Assembly (NCBI GenBank): GCA_016508695.1
Contig: VNKQ01000015.1
Coordinates: forward strand, 1,178,001-1,242,000
DNA: 64,000 bases
From: Hyphodiscus hymeniophilus
Lineage: Eukaryota; Ascomycota; Leotiomycetes; Helotiales; Hyphodiscaceae
Reading direction: 5' to 3'
Part shown: positions 1 to 10,150 of the stretch, piece by piece
Layout of the letters: the number at the start of each line of letters is the position of its first letter
Numbering within the stretch: the stretch's first letter is position 1
Notes under the pieces: generated by a model
What the model was told of the DNA's origin: nothing
Database searches by the model: none
Seen by the model: the letters and a program-made list of their open reading frames with translations, nothing else
Translations under genes and position numbers: made by a program

Positions 1-811
1 TCCTGGATCCGGAAAATAAAAGCTTGCATTTGGGTACGAAGTAAATGCTAAAGGATCCAAATCCCGTCACATCTCCCTGGCGTTTGAGCCGGAGCAGGCC
101 GGGATTCTTTTCCTCGTTTCATTTTTCTTCCTTGGAATTACAGCATTGCGTGGACGGCGGTCTGGGAGGTTTTTTATTTTATTTGCATAGCATGGATGGA
201 CGGGAGGTTATCCCACGAGAAAATGACATAGCAATACACCAATGCAACATAATACGCTCAAACGCATCACCAAATTCCAAGCTGAATGTTCGTGAACAGC
301 GCTTTGATATTTCCGAGAGGGAAATCCGGAGCGTTGTGTACTGTCTCTTCCGGCATATAACTTCACTAATATTCGAACTTGAAACAGATACACATATCGA
401 GTAGAAGTGAATGAGGTTCAGATCTAAGAGATCCAGCAATATGATCGAAGCAAGAAAGAAAGAATCTGCAACGTCGTGTGGTGAGCGCTCCTACACCTAA
501 GTCAGAGAAAACTAGCTGCGAAGCAGACTAACTGCGCACTCGCACGGGAGTGCAACAAGTACCTGGGGACAAGCGGCGGAGCTTGTGCTTGATTTTTACA
601 GTGATTGATTGCGAGCCTCAGGACTAACAGCATCCGTCCCGGTATTCTACCTATGGGTCAGTTGATACCATTAAGTTGAGACTCCCCGAAAGCATTGATT
701 CTTTCAATGTGTACATTTCTGGGCGTTTCTGAGCTCCATATTCCAACACAGGTATGATACAGAGAGGTCACTTCGCCAATGCTCTCGTTATTATCCGTAC
801 AAGGCTACAAT
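1..811. other. Left-edge intergenic region, no supported gene
   Basis: I see no gene here. Short open frames exist on both strands but none resembles a known protein or has convincing splice structure. The segment lies 3' of the mitochondrial ribosomal protein gene that ends at 812. Confidence 0.5.
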
Positions 812-1649
812 TCACTTCTTCTTCCTCGACAGTCCCCTCTTCTCCGCATTCTTCGTCTTCCTCAACGTCGTCTTCCTCCACGCCGTCCACCGATCCCTCG
901 GCACGAACGGCGCAACCTTGACCTTCGCCCTCTCCGCCGCCCTTCCGATCTGCCAGTTGGCCTCTCGGTACATGTACCCCGGCCGGATCGTGAGCTCCAT
1001 GCCCTCCGTGCCCCTCCTCTCCTTAACCTTCCTCTTCCTCACCACCGGCGTGACCTCCTGCAGCTGAATCTCGGCACCCTCTTCTACGACCTCAGGTAGT
1101 TCCATCTTCGTAGCCTCCATCCCGAGGCGTCGCCGCCGCGCGGAGTTCGGGGGCAGCGGAAGGACTTGGTCGCGCTCGAAGGTGACGCCGATGTATTGGC
1201 GTTTCGGGTTCGTCTTGGGGTCCTTGTAGTATTTCACGTAACCCGGCTGCGTGGCGTAGATGGTGTGGTCGCGGCCCATGGCGCAGTTCTCGCCGGGGAA
1301 CCAGAGCGAGCCTCGTTGCCGGAAGATGATGTTGCCTGGGATAACGTATTGTTCTGTGTCAAATGAGCATCAATTCAAACAGTCCTGGGATCAAATTTCT
1401 AGGTGTGAAAAGCTACTCACCACCGGATTTCTTCGCCCCTAATCTCTTTCCCGGTCCGTCCTTCGCCTTGTTCACGGCTCCTTGCTGTTGATGCGAAGCG
1501 TGCCTCACAAATGTCAAAACCGGACCAGCATTCTTGACCGAAAGCGCCGCGAAAGCGTCGTTGAGAGCCGTCTGCGTTCCTGAGGTACCGGATCGACCAA
1601 TTGACTTGATAGCTGCCCTTAACGGCGGCTGCAGTCGTGGGAGCAGCAT
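812..1649 (-). CDS. mrpl27: Mitochondrial 54S ribosomal protein bL27m
   Basis: Large-subunit mitochondrial ribosomal protein of the bL27 family, acting in the mitoribosome near the peptidyl-transferase centre. Two exons, 1649-1421 and 1353-812, give 256 residues; the intron has GTGAGT and a CAG acceptor. After a basic, probably cleaved N-terminal presequence, the splice junction restores the conserved bL27 core: VIPGNIIFRQRG, WFPGENCAMGRDHT and YATQPGYVKYY. A long charged C-terminal extension follows, as in fungal mitochondrial forms. An upstream in-frame ATG at 1787 would add 46 residues; I prefer the ATG at 1649 because the leader it gives is compact and typical of import signals. It is divergent from the LCL2-like gene at 1896, so the roughly 245 bp between them probably serves both promoters. 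Confidence 0.93.
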
Positions 1650-1895
1650 TGTAGTTGAAGGTTGTCGTTGGAAGCTCTCGAAAATCGATCGTTGACAATG
1701 ATCGGCTAAATTTACTGATATGCTAAATTGGCGTGACAGACAAGCTGTCGAATTCAACGTGCTCCGTCCATAGTTAACACATCTCACATCTAACTGAACA
1801 ATAACTTGAAGGACCTGTCTGTCTGGATTTCCCTTTCATTTACAAAGGCCGTCATCCTACACTGCTTCTCTGGTTACAGCCTCCGCCTCGCCAAA

Positions 1896-2408
1896 ATGCC
1901 ACGTCTTCTCTCTTTCCTATGGACCTTCCTGCTCTTCGCAGGAGCAAACGCCCAATTCCAGTTCTTCGAGCAGATGTTCAACGGGGGGCAACAGCAGCAG
2001 CAGCATCAAGCACCGCAGAACGTAGCTAGTGATTCGGAGTGGTATCAAGAGAACTACAATAATGGTGCGCTGCATTCTCCCTGTTACTTCCCTCTAGTTC
2101 AACCTCCAGTTTTCAATCTCCAGATATCCCTGCTCTCCGTTCCTGCATTTCTTTCCTTCTGTATAAATCTGGAATCAACGCCATTTTAAATACGGAAGCT
2201 GACTATGTCAATAGCGCACTGCTCAAATTACCTGTGTCCCGACACCCTAGCCTGCGTCCACTTCCCGCACCACTGCCCATGCCCACACCCCGCCTACGAG
2301 GAGAAAGTCGAGCTGGGAGAGGGGAAGGCGGTTTGTGTTAGTAAGGGCGGGTTCAAAGCCGGGGAAGCGGCGAGGAAGATCGAATTGGCTAGGAAGGGGT
2401 TGCTATGA
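1896..2408 (+). CDS. lcl2: Long chronological lifespan protein 2 (LCL2-like), secretory
   Basis: Small secretory-pathway protein of the fungal LCL2 family; the family has a proposed ER-associated role and its biochemistry is unclear. Exons 1896-2064 and 2215-2408 encode 120 residues, matching the usual length of about 120. The first 20 or so residues form a signal peptide ending near GANAQ. A Gln-rich stretch follows, then the diagnostic Cys-rich part CSNYLCPDTLACVHFPHHCP and a C-terminal KIELARKGLL. The intron uses GTGCGC, has a CTGAC branch site close to its 3' end and ends in TAG; splicing changes NN to NNAHCSN and restores the family motif. The ATG at 1896 is preferred over the upstream in-frame one because it begins directly at the signal peptide. 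Confidence 0.9.
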
Positions 2409-3098
2409 TGCGACTGTAGGGGAGATGTACTACATTGGATGCGTGGCTGGCCACGTGTGACGGGGTTTGAAGACAGCGAATGTACTGTATGCTCCATCTT
2501 CGAGATCTGCTTGTGGTGGTAACTTGGGAGACTTGTGATCGTTCGGATTTTCTGTACCTTGGTTTGTGATATTGAGAAGTGAGAAGCTACTCTTGGAAAG
2601 TCCTGGGAGATATTCACTCAAACCGATGATATCTTTTCGGGACCCGAAACCCTGTGAGGAGGCCCTAAGAAAGCCTCTTACTTTCTGCTCGTCTCATGAT
2701 ATTTAGGAATCCTCCTGCCCTTGGATTTTATAGGCTATTACCATATCATGGACAACGACAACTTGAGCCAAGATGAAAAGTCATGGTATGATTGCGGCAG
2801 CAGCAAATGAAGAATCGATCGAAGAAATCTTATACAAGGCCTGGGTTTGGGCCTACATGTCGAAATTTCTCGATAGAGGAAGTTCGTAATGCCTCGGAGT
2901 ACTTAGCCTACTATCTATCAAGGCAAGCAAAGTAGCTGCCAAACTAAGAAGTTCTGGGTAGACCATGTGCTTGATCGAGCTGGAGCATTATGCAGAGAAG
3001 TTTGGAGATTACTATCAGAATTTCGGTGCTCGAATTGCTCTGGTCGTTCAGGTGTATTTCAATATTTTCTAAAGACACTCACCCAGTAAGCTTTTTAT
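2409..3098. other. Intergenic region between convergent genes
   Basis: This is the shared 3' flank of the convergent LCL2-like and glutamyl-tRNA synthetase genes. I see no gene, RNA or repeat in it. Confidence 0.5.
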
Positions 3099-5030
3099 CT
3101 ACTTTGCCTTTCCGGTAGGAATGCCAAACAAAACCAGTCCCTTCCCATCCTTCGCCGCTTTGTCTACTCTATAATATCCCTTCCGCTCGAGTTGGATGAT
3201 ATCGTCCTCCTTCAGTTCCACGGCGTTGCAATCAACCACCGCCTCGGCTTTAGTGCATGATTCGGGGTTGAGGAAATCCTCCCAGTTGTCCTCCTCCTCA
3301 AGTTTGTCTTTCGTGACTGAAGATCCGTATTAGTACTGCAATAGTAGAATGAGAGTGGAACACTTACTTAAATAGTCGAAATCATACAGGTCAGCTTTGA
3401 CAAGGTCTTGAGCGGAAGAGAGCCATGTGACTTTCTTCTCTGTTGTCTTTACATCTCCCGCCAGATGTAGCTCAAGTTCAAGGTGAGTGACCGTAGCACC
3501 GTCACTTGTAATCTCTCGGACGAATGCGTTGCCTAGGTTCATTAGAGTGATTTCCTCACCCTCTTTGAACGATTTGGCATCTACTTGATCGAAGATTAGA
3601 TCCTTGCTATAAACCACTTTCTTCATGCCAATAGCAGCATTCTTGCCATGCTTCGGCTTCTCCTCAGTGTAGGGCTTCTCAGGACCGTTCGTGATAGTAG
3701 CCTTCACAACATTCTTATCCTCAACAGCCGTATGTCTCGGTGCAATCGGATCTATGACTTTCTTATTCGCAGCCCAGAAATTCGTCCAGTCCATTACAAC
3801 GATATTTCGACTAGGTCCTTGCTTCAAGATGAAGTCTCGCAACGCTGAGATCGTCATGCCTCGTCTGCGAACACCACGGATGGTAGGCATTCGCGGGTCG
3901 TCCCATCCCCAGACTTTGCCGGAATCCACTAACTTGGTGAGCTTTCGTTTCGAGAGGAATGTGCGGATGAAGTTCATGCGTGCGAAATCCCACATATGGA
4001 CTTGACGCAGCTTCATCGTATCGAGAAACCATTGGTACTGAGCATTGCGATCTGCGTACTCCGTTGTTCTCAGAGCGTGGGTCACGCCCTCGAGAGCGTC
4101 GACAATAGGGCACGCAAAATCGTATGTGGGGTACATCTTCCAGGCAGTGCCAGTTCGGTGATGCGCATCCTCGACGTTGCATCGATAGATGACTGGGTCT
4201 CGCATGGCTTTGTTGGGGTTGTCAACGGACATCTTGGCTCGTATGCAATATGTTTGTCCTTTCTCGGATCCTTTTTTCATTTCCTCTAAAATTGCCAGGT
4301 TGTCCTCAACGCTCGTGTCTCGACACTCGCTTGCAATTCCCTTCATACGCTCGTCTCGCATCTTCTCCTGTGGTGTATTGTCTGCATAAGCGTGGCCCTC
4401 CTTAATCATTCGAATACAGCACTGATACAAGTACTCGAAATGATCACTCGTGTAACTCGTCTTGTCTGGCTTGATATCCACAAGAGCAAGGTCCTCAACG
4501 ATAGCATCCTGGTACTCTTGCTTCTCCTTCGAGGGGTTTGTATCGTCAAATCGTAGAAGAAGTGTGCCTTTGTACAGAACATGTGCGAAGTAATCATTGA
4601 GTGTAGCAGCTTTCAGATGGCCAATATGCAGATATCCAGAAGGCTCGGGTGGGAATCTCGTAACAACGCCCTTGTCGGTATCCTGCAAAGCCATGTTGTA
4701 GCTAGCTCCAGCCTTGCTTCCTGCCGCGATCTTTGCCTTTTGAGCGTCATCCTTCAGCTTGATCTCCTCCTGAATTTCGGGGTATGTTTGCTCGAGGTAT
4801 GTGAACCATCTTAGAAGATTTGCCAGTGCCCCTCTTCGTAAAAATGCGTTGGCCACTTTGTTACTTCGGATTGCAACCCAAATCTTCGTGTCCAGATCGT
4901 TAATTGAGTAGCCGTTAAGGAAGGTTCGTAGGATGAGATGCTTGTCTAATGCGACCAGGTAAGGCTCGATAGTTTTGAAGTCGGTCGCTGCGAGCGAAGT
5001 CGCGAGTTGCGACAACTCTTGATCCTTCAT
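3099..5030 (-). CDS. GUS1: Cytosolic glutamyl-tRNA synthetase
   Basis: Charges tRNA-Glu in the cytosol. Exons 5030-3368 and 3316-3099 encode 626 residues, with a GTAAGT donor and CAG acceptor. Residues 1-110 form the short GST-like N-terminal region of eukaryotic enzymes. The class I catalytic core follows, with RFPPEPSGYLHIGHLKAA (HIGH at about 135-138) and the KMSKS-equivalent LSKRKL at about 359-364, then the beta-barrel anticodon-binding part. DDPRMPTIRGVRRRGM and MDWTNFWAANKKVIDP distinguish a eukaryotic GluRS from GlnRS. The second exon supplies the conserved C-terminal barrel ending GIPTGKAK. It is shorter than the yeast protein, mostly at the N-terminus. It is divergent from uL1m, with about 315 bp between the start codons. 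Confidence 0.97.
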
Positions 5031-5346
5031 TGTTGTTCTGTGATGGTGTGAGTAGTTGAATCGAGGGGTAGGTTGGTGTTTTTATTGAGACCTGATTTAG
5101 ATCGAAGAGCGTGGATTAAAGGGAAGAAACTATGTAACCAGACTTACCCTTTGACCGGCAAATCGATCCTGCTATTTGTACAGTCTTCTATTCAGTGACT
5201 CAAATTTGGAGGGAGGGGTCCAACTTCGTCTACAGTTTTGTGTGGAGTCGGGGCCGAGAGGGTTTTTCCGTTCCGTGACGCTAAGGAAATCATCAAAGCA
5301 GCTCGATGTTCCAAACCACCTCAAGTCAATATCTCAATCAGCAGAA

Positions 5347-6347
5347 ATGGCCAACACAAGGCCATGTCTAGCTCAATTGAGCAGGATATGCCTGAATCCA
5401 CCCAAAACAACCGCTTCATGTACCTCGGCACGATACTTGAGCTCCACAGCTCCTTTATCGAAAGGATTCAAACCAGCCATCGTATCAAAAAAGGAGAAAC
5501 CCGTCCTATCGCGGACGAATCCGCAGAAGAACAAGAAGAAGGGCGTGGCAGAGACCAAAAAGAGGAAGGCGAGGACAACGTACATTCAGTATGATCTCCG
5601 GGACGCAGATAAGTTCTCACTATGCGATGCTATGCGGTACGTCTCTTCTAGACCCTGGGAAAGTGAGCTTTACTGATGGGATCTAGCTATATTCGAGCCT
5701 TCGAAGTTGGCCAGAAACCCACGTCAGTGAAATACGAAATGCACGTCAAACTTAAATCCCTCAAGAACGGCCCTGTGATTCGCAACCGTCTACAGCTCCC
5801 CCATCCTGTTCGGACGGATATCAGGATATGCGTGATCTGTCCGGCAGACTCGCCGTACGCGGAGAAAGCGAGGGCGGCTGGAGCTACGTTGGTTGGGGAG
5901 GACGACGTATTTGAGGCTGTGAAGGATGGAAAGATTGATTTCGATCGGTGTATTTGCCAGACGGACTCGTTGGCGAAGATGAACAAGGCGGGTCTGGGCA
6001 GGGTTTTGGGACCGAGAGGATTGATGCCCAGTGCGAAGACAGGCACTGTGGTAAAGGATCCGAGCAGTGTGATTCAAGATTTGATTGGGGGTGCGGAGTA
6101 CAGGGAAAGGATGGGTGTGGTTAGGATGGCTATTGCGCAGTTGGGATTCACTCCGGAGGAGGTGCAAAGGAATATCAAGTCGTTCATGGAGGCTTTGAAG
6201 AAGGACATGGGCATTCTGAGTGATCGGACTAATAAGGAGGTTGCAGAGGTGGTGTTGAGCTCGACGAATGCGCCGGGATTCACGTTGAATGGTAACTTCC
6301 TCGATTCGAATTCCACAATTACTCCGAGAGATTTGTCAACGTCGTAG
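5347..6347 (+). CDS. mrpl1: Mitochondrial ribosomal protein uL1m
   Basis: Large-subunit mitoribosomal protein of the uL1 family, a component of the L1 stalk at the tRNA exit site. Exons 5347-5636 and 5687-6347 are separated by a 50 nt intron (GTACGT...CTAG), giving 316 residues. The N-terminal 75 residues are basic and Ser/Thr-rich, consistent with a mitochondrial presequence. The uL1 signature is clear: LGRVLGPRGLMPSAKTGTV followed by an internal block and an IKSFMEAL helix. The ATG at 5347 is chosen because the in-frame sequence upstream of it is not presequence-like and the shorter leader fits fungal orthologues. Confidence 0.93.
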
Positions 6348-6441
6348 CATGTAGGAGTGTAGAATAGATGTATCATATTGTCATTATCTCTCCGTGGTAT
6401 TGCCTAAACTCCTGCGCTATGCTGAACAACTTCCTGAATAT

Positions 6442-7299
6442 CTATCGAGCATTCAAATCCTTCAGGATCTTGATTGCTTCTTCGCCAGCACCAAGATCGC
6501 GGTATATGCCTAAGATCTTCAGGACTCTAGGTTCCCCCTTTTTTTTAAAGCCTATTGATTGCTTCAAAGCTGTGCTGAGATCAAGAAGGATGGTATTCCT
6601 GGCTTTGATCATACGCGATTGCTGAGCCGCAATAAATGGATGACTTGCCCCGAAGGTTGTTGACAACTGTTCGACTTGTCTGTAATCCACAACAAGTCTC
6701 TGCAGCTTTTTCGTGCTCGCCTCACCCTCGACCTCAAGCCCCTCCCATTCATCATCCTCATCATCACTATCGCTCCACGCATCGTCTTCATTCCCATTAG
6801 CAACCCGTCCTAGAGAAGTGACCATGAGCCTATCCTCCAACTCCTCTAAGCGTGCAGCAACCTCCAACAATCCTCTTCCCAGCGCAATCTCCTCTGCCAC
6901 CCCCCTCTTCTCCCCAAGCAAACCTTCAACCTCCCCTTTTCTGTCCTTGACCCTGAGCCTAACGTCCTCCACCCCTCTCTTGAACCCGAGCAGCCCCACC
7001 CTCACATCCTCCACCTTCTCCTCCCCGCCCTTCAAATCGGTGCCCAGGCTTAAAAACTGCTCATAGTTCGTGTTTACCAGGTCCAGGAGTTCCTTTGAGA
7101 GCGCCTGTGAGCGTTCTCTTAGATCAGAGCGCAGGTCTTCGAGGGTTTGGTGCCGGTCGGAGAGCGTGGAGAGGTAGGTTGGTGCATCGAAGTCTGGCGA
7201 GAGGAAGTCGCTCCGTGGGAGGGCTTCCGGGTAGGGGAGGTTGTCTTCGTCGTCCGAGGAGAGGGAGCCGGAATTGCTTTCCAGGTAGAATTTACTCAT
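6442..7299 (-). CDS. cog2: Conserved oligomeric Golgi complex subunit 2
   Basis: Subunit of the COG tethering complex for retrograde intra-Golgi vesicles. Intronless, 285 residues, close to the short length of fungal Cog2. The N-terminus carries the conserved LPRSDFLSPDFDAPTYLS motif, followed by a long coiled-coil region (about residues 45-150) rich in Leu, Glu, Arg and Lys. An acidic low-complexity linker (WSDSDDEDDEWEG) precedes a helical C-terminal part. The 3' end lies 94 bp from that of uL1m (convergent). The start codon is 661 bp from hapX, transcribed in the opposite direction. Confidence 0.85.
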   Translation of the reverse strand: MSKFYLESNSGSLSSDDEDNLPYPEALPRSDFLSPDFDAPTYLSTLSDRHQTLEDLRSDLRERSQALSKELLDLVNTNYEQFLSLGTDLKGGEEKVEDVRVGLLGFKRGVEDVRLRVKDRKGEVEGLLGEKRGVAEEIALGRGLLEVAARLEELEDRLMVTSLGRVANGNEDDAWSDSDDEDDEWEGLEVEGEASTKKLQRLVVDYRQVEQLSTTFGASHPFIAAQQSRMIKARNTILLDLSTALKQSIGFKKKGEPRVLKILGIYRDLGAGEEAIKILKDLNAR

Positions 7300-7960
7300 T
7301 TTGGATTGGACTGTCCAGCCGTTCTCAGGCCGGATCAGATATCTTCCTGATCACGCGGATCAGGCCACTTGTCACGTGTATATTATTTACGAAGGTTGAA
7401 AGAAAAACACAGCTCCGGCGGCTTTGTCCCTCTTCTCGGAGCTTCGTGGGCGAAGATGACTAAGTAACAGTACCTGGATGGAGTCTGGATTTCTTCCTCG
7501 GGAATTTTCGTGACCATTTGATGGACAGGGTGATTGTGCCACGGCCAAAGACGTGAGTTGGAGACTGGTGGTAGGATTGGCGATCTCTGGTCCGACGTCG
7601 GCAGTAAAGTGAGGGAGTTGAAATATGGGACTGAAATGGACATACTAACTTAGTCTAGCGCTGGCGCGGCTTCTCATATCTTTCGATCAGATTAGATTTT
7701 CATCATCTCCTCCACCCCACCTCCCTCTTCCCACGCATCACCTAGTAGGTGCGAGCCAAGTTTTAGGCTTCTACTCGTCCAGCTGTCCTTCTTCTCTTAT
7801 CCAGTTCTTTTCCGAATTGTTGTGATCCATATTCATGGGGACGAAGACAAGCTACGTCGCATTTGAGATCAAATCCGAATCTTTAACGCTTGCATAATCA
7901 ATCAGCACATCAATTCGTCGATTAGCGAGTCCGCCAGACAAGTACTGTACCGACGGAATC
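7300..7960. promoter_or_regulatory. Divergent cog2/hapX upstream region
   Basis: These 661 bp separate the start codons of cog2 (-) and hapX (+) and must hold both promoters. In fungi with this circuit, hapX is repressed by a GATA-type siderophore repressor recognising ATCWGATAA. I see only near matches here, ATCAGATAT at about 7334-7342 and ATCAGATTA near 7687, each one base off. I record them as weak candidates, not as assigned sites. Confidence 0.3.
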
Positions 7961-9514
7961 ATGGCATCACCAGCAGTATCAACTCCCTCCTCTGCAGGCT
8001 CTCCAGCAGCCTTTGCACCAGCCCATCCAACCCTCGCAATCAAGTCATCAAATGCACAGAGCATGGCTTCCATCGCTCCTGCATCAGGACTTCCCACTCC
8101 CACCATCGTGACCAGAAAGGAATGGGTGATTCCGCCACGCCCAAAGCCTGGACGAAAACCAGCTACCGATACCCCGCCTACCAAACGCAAAGCCCAAAAC
8201 CGAGCTGCCCAACGAGCCTTCCGCGAGAGGAGGGCCGCGAGGGTGGGCGAGTTGGAGGAACAGCTCGAGGAGACAAATAATGAACACTCGAAGAGAGAGA
8301 ATGATTTGAGAGATCAAGTTTCGAAGCTAGAGGCGGATGTACAGAGATTCAATGGGGAAGTGCAGTCCTGGAGATTGAGATGTGATACGTTGGATCGGAT
8401 TGCAGAGTACGAGAGGGGAGAGAAGGAGGCTGCGCTGGCGGAGTTGTCTTATTTGAGGAATGGTTCGAGAACTATTGGGACGGATGCCGTTCCTCTACCT
8501 CCAAGACGGCCTCGAAATCAAGACATAAGATCATCGGTACCAGAGACGACACTGCGCCCGACCGATCTTGTGGATGCGGATGCCGTCGGCTGTGGGAACT
8601 GTACCTCTACTGGACGATGTGCCTGCATTGAACAAGCCATCATCTCTACGACTGGTTGTGGAAATTGTTCAGCCGATACCCACTGTCAATGTCTGGAGGA
8701 TACAATCAACGAAGCTGCCAGTAGTCCGCCCATAATGGAGCTCAAGAGATCCCACTCTCCATCAACAGGGCATTCAGAGAAGCGTCAACGTCAATCAGAG
8801 CCATCGACGCCACTTGAGATGGACTTCACCGCACAGTTTTCATCTAAGTCTCTTGCCCCGATTCAGGAGCCCATTGTCGCACCAGCACGACCTCTTCACG
8901 AGTCATGTGGCTTTTGCGAGGAAGGTACATATTGCATGTGTGCTGAAGCTGCAGCTGCTGCGAGAAATGAGCGAGAACTGGAAAATCGTCTTGCACCTAT
9001 ATTGAGCGAGGTTACGCCACCCCCCTCAGAAAACGACGTTGTCGATGGATCTCTCACCAAACTTCCGTCTATGCATCCAAACCATATGCATCGGCCCGTC
9101 ATTGCCGCACCAACATCCAATCCCTGTGCCAATGGTCCAGGTACATGTCAGCAATGTCAAAGCGACCCGAAGTCAGGACTCTTCTGTCGTTCACTCGCTG
9201 CTATGCGTGCTTCTTCTGCTCCTGGAGCCGTATCAGAAGGTTGCTGTGGAGGAAATGCTGGTGGCGGCGGATGTTGCAAGTCTATTCCAGCAGCCACGGC
9301 ATCTCAACCACCTCCAAGCTTGTCAGTTGCGGATACTTATAAGACACTCTCTACACACAAGAATTTTGATCAGGCGAGCGATGAATTGAATACCTGGCTA
9401 GGACGTCTCCATGCTCCGCCTCCCCATCATGCTGGCAGAGCTCCCGTTGAAGTAGAAGCCGCGAGTGTCATGGGTGTTTTGAAGTTGTTTGACAGACGAT
9501 TTGGGCGGGGTTGA
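7961..9514 (+). CDS. hapX: bZIP iron-response regulator HapX
   Basis: Transcription factor that works with the CCAAT-binding complex to repress iron-consuming pathways and activate siderophore uptake and synthesis under iron limitation, and to act in iron detoxification. Intronless, 517 residues. Diagnostic features in order: the Hap4-like CCAAT-complex contact motif RKEWVIPPRPKPGRK at about 52-66; the basic region NRAAQRAFRERR at about 80-91; a coiled coil to about 160; then Cys-rich segments CGNCTSTGRCAC, CGNCSADTHCQC, CGFCEEGTYCMC and a CQQCQSDPKSGLFC stretch, the proposed iron-sensing elements. A Gly/Cys patch (CCGGNAGGGGCC) follows. All key residues are intact. sidA and sidI, plausible targets, lie 13-18 kb downstream. 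Confidence 0.96.
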   Translation: MASPAVSTPSSAGSPAAFAPAHPTLAIKSSNAQSMASIAPASGLPTPTIVTRKEWVIPPRPKPGRKPATDTPPTKRKAQNRAAQRAFRERRAARVGELEEQLEETNNEHSKRENDLRDQVSKLEADVQRFNGEVQSWRLRCDTLDRIAEYERGEKEAALAELSYLRNGSRTIGTDAVPLPPRRPRNQDIRSSVPETTLRPTDLVDADAVGCGNCTSTGRCACIEQAIISTTGCGNCSADTHCQCLEDTINEAASSPPIMELKRSHSPSTGHSEKRQRQSEPSTPLEMDFTAQFSSKSLAPIQEPIVAPARPLHESCGFCEEGTYCMCAEAAAAARNERELENRLAPILSEVTPPPSENDVVDGSLTKLPSMHPNHMHRPVIAAPTSNPCANGPGTCQQCQSDPKSGLFCRSLAAMRASSAPGAVSEGCCGGNAGGGGCCKSIPAATASQPPPSLSVADTYKTLSTHKNFDQASDELNTWLGRLHAPPPHHAGRAPVEVEAASVMGVLKLFDRRFGRG

Positions 9515-10150
9515 TGAGTAACCACTGTCTGATATCGATATCACTCAACTTTAGCCACGGGTTCTCAAGACTTAATTCTTGAGCCCATGCTTCTGAGGTC
9601 CAGCTCAGACACGCGAGGAACATATATTCCTGCGCCAGTCAATGAAACTGGAATAGATGGATAACCGACTCGGCTCACGCCACCTAAGATCATTAATATG
9701 GACTGTTGTATAGGTTATGTACATGAGAAGCAAATACAAAGAAGAAGAACCATTAATGTACAAATTGTAGATACTTAATTGACCTCAACACGTTTTTTGA
9801 GCCACTTCAGCCTCCCAAGCATCAAATGCTGTAGTAGGTACATGAGCGGGACCGTTTCTATAGGTATCTCTTTGTGGCCTTGCGTGCTCGGCTAGAAAGA
9901 GCCGAACGACGTCAGTTCTCTCCATCAATTTACGTTATGGATTTGACCTTCCTTGCCTCACGAGGGACGACAACACGAGAGGCCCGCAAGCGGCTCGACG
10001 ATTACATGAATAATTCCAAGCCCAAATTTCTCATAGGACTCTGTAACCTTAGAGAGAGCATTCTGGTCTAGATTTCTCGTCCAAGTAGGACAACCAATTC
10101 CCAGAAGTCCCCTCACCTGAGCGACCTCTTACAAGACACACTATCGCATC
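9515..10150. other. hapX 3' flank with a transposon-end-like fragment
   Basis: No gene is supported. A perfect hairpin of GCTCGGCT type lies near 9889-9907. The segment about 9940-10040 resembles the inner part of the terminal inverted repeat of the element at 12285-15001: GAGGCCCGCAAGCGGCTCGA at 9979-9998 against GAGGCCCGTAAGCGAGTCGA. It is listed separately as a repeat. Confidence 0.4.
9940..10040. repeat. Solo fragment of a transposon terminal repeat
   Basis: Read on the plus strand, GAGGCCCGYAAGCGRSTCGACGATTA-type sequence aligns with the right-hand inverted repeat at 14759-14785 in the same orientation. The similarity extends leftward at lower identity through a GGGACGAC block and an ACCTTCCTTGCCT block. 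It is probably a decayed end of a second copy of the same element family. Boundaries are approximate. Confidence 0.5.

Noticed and set aside
45..404. 119-codon open frame at the left edge
   Set aside because: No family resemblance, and overlapped by other equally long random frames on the opposite strand.
6713..7066. Plus-strand 117-codon Ser-rich frame inside cog2
   Set aside because: Antisense shadow of the acidic and coiled-coil coding sequence of cog2.
7334..7342. ATCAGATAT upstream of hapX as a firm repressor site
   Set aside because: One base off the ATCWGATAA consensus and single; kept only as a weak candidate.
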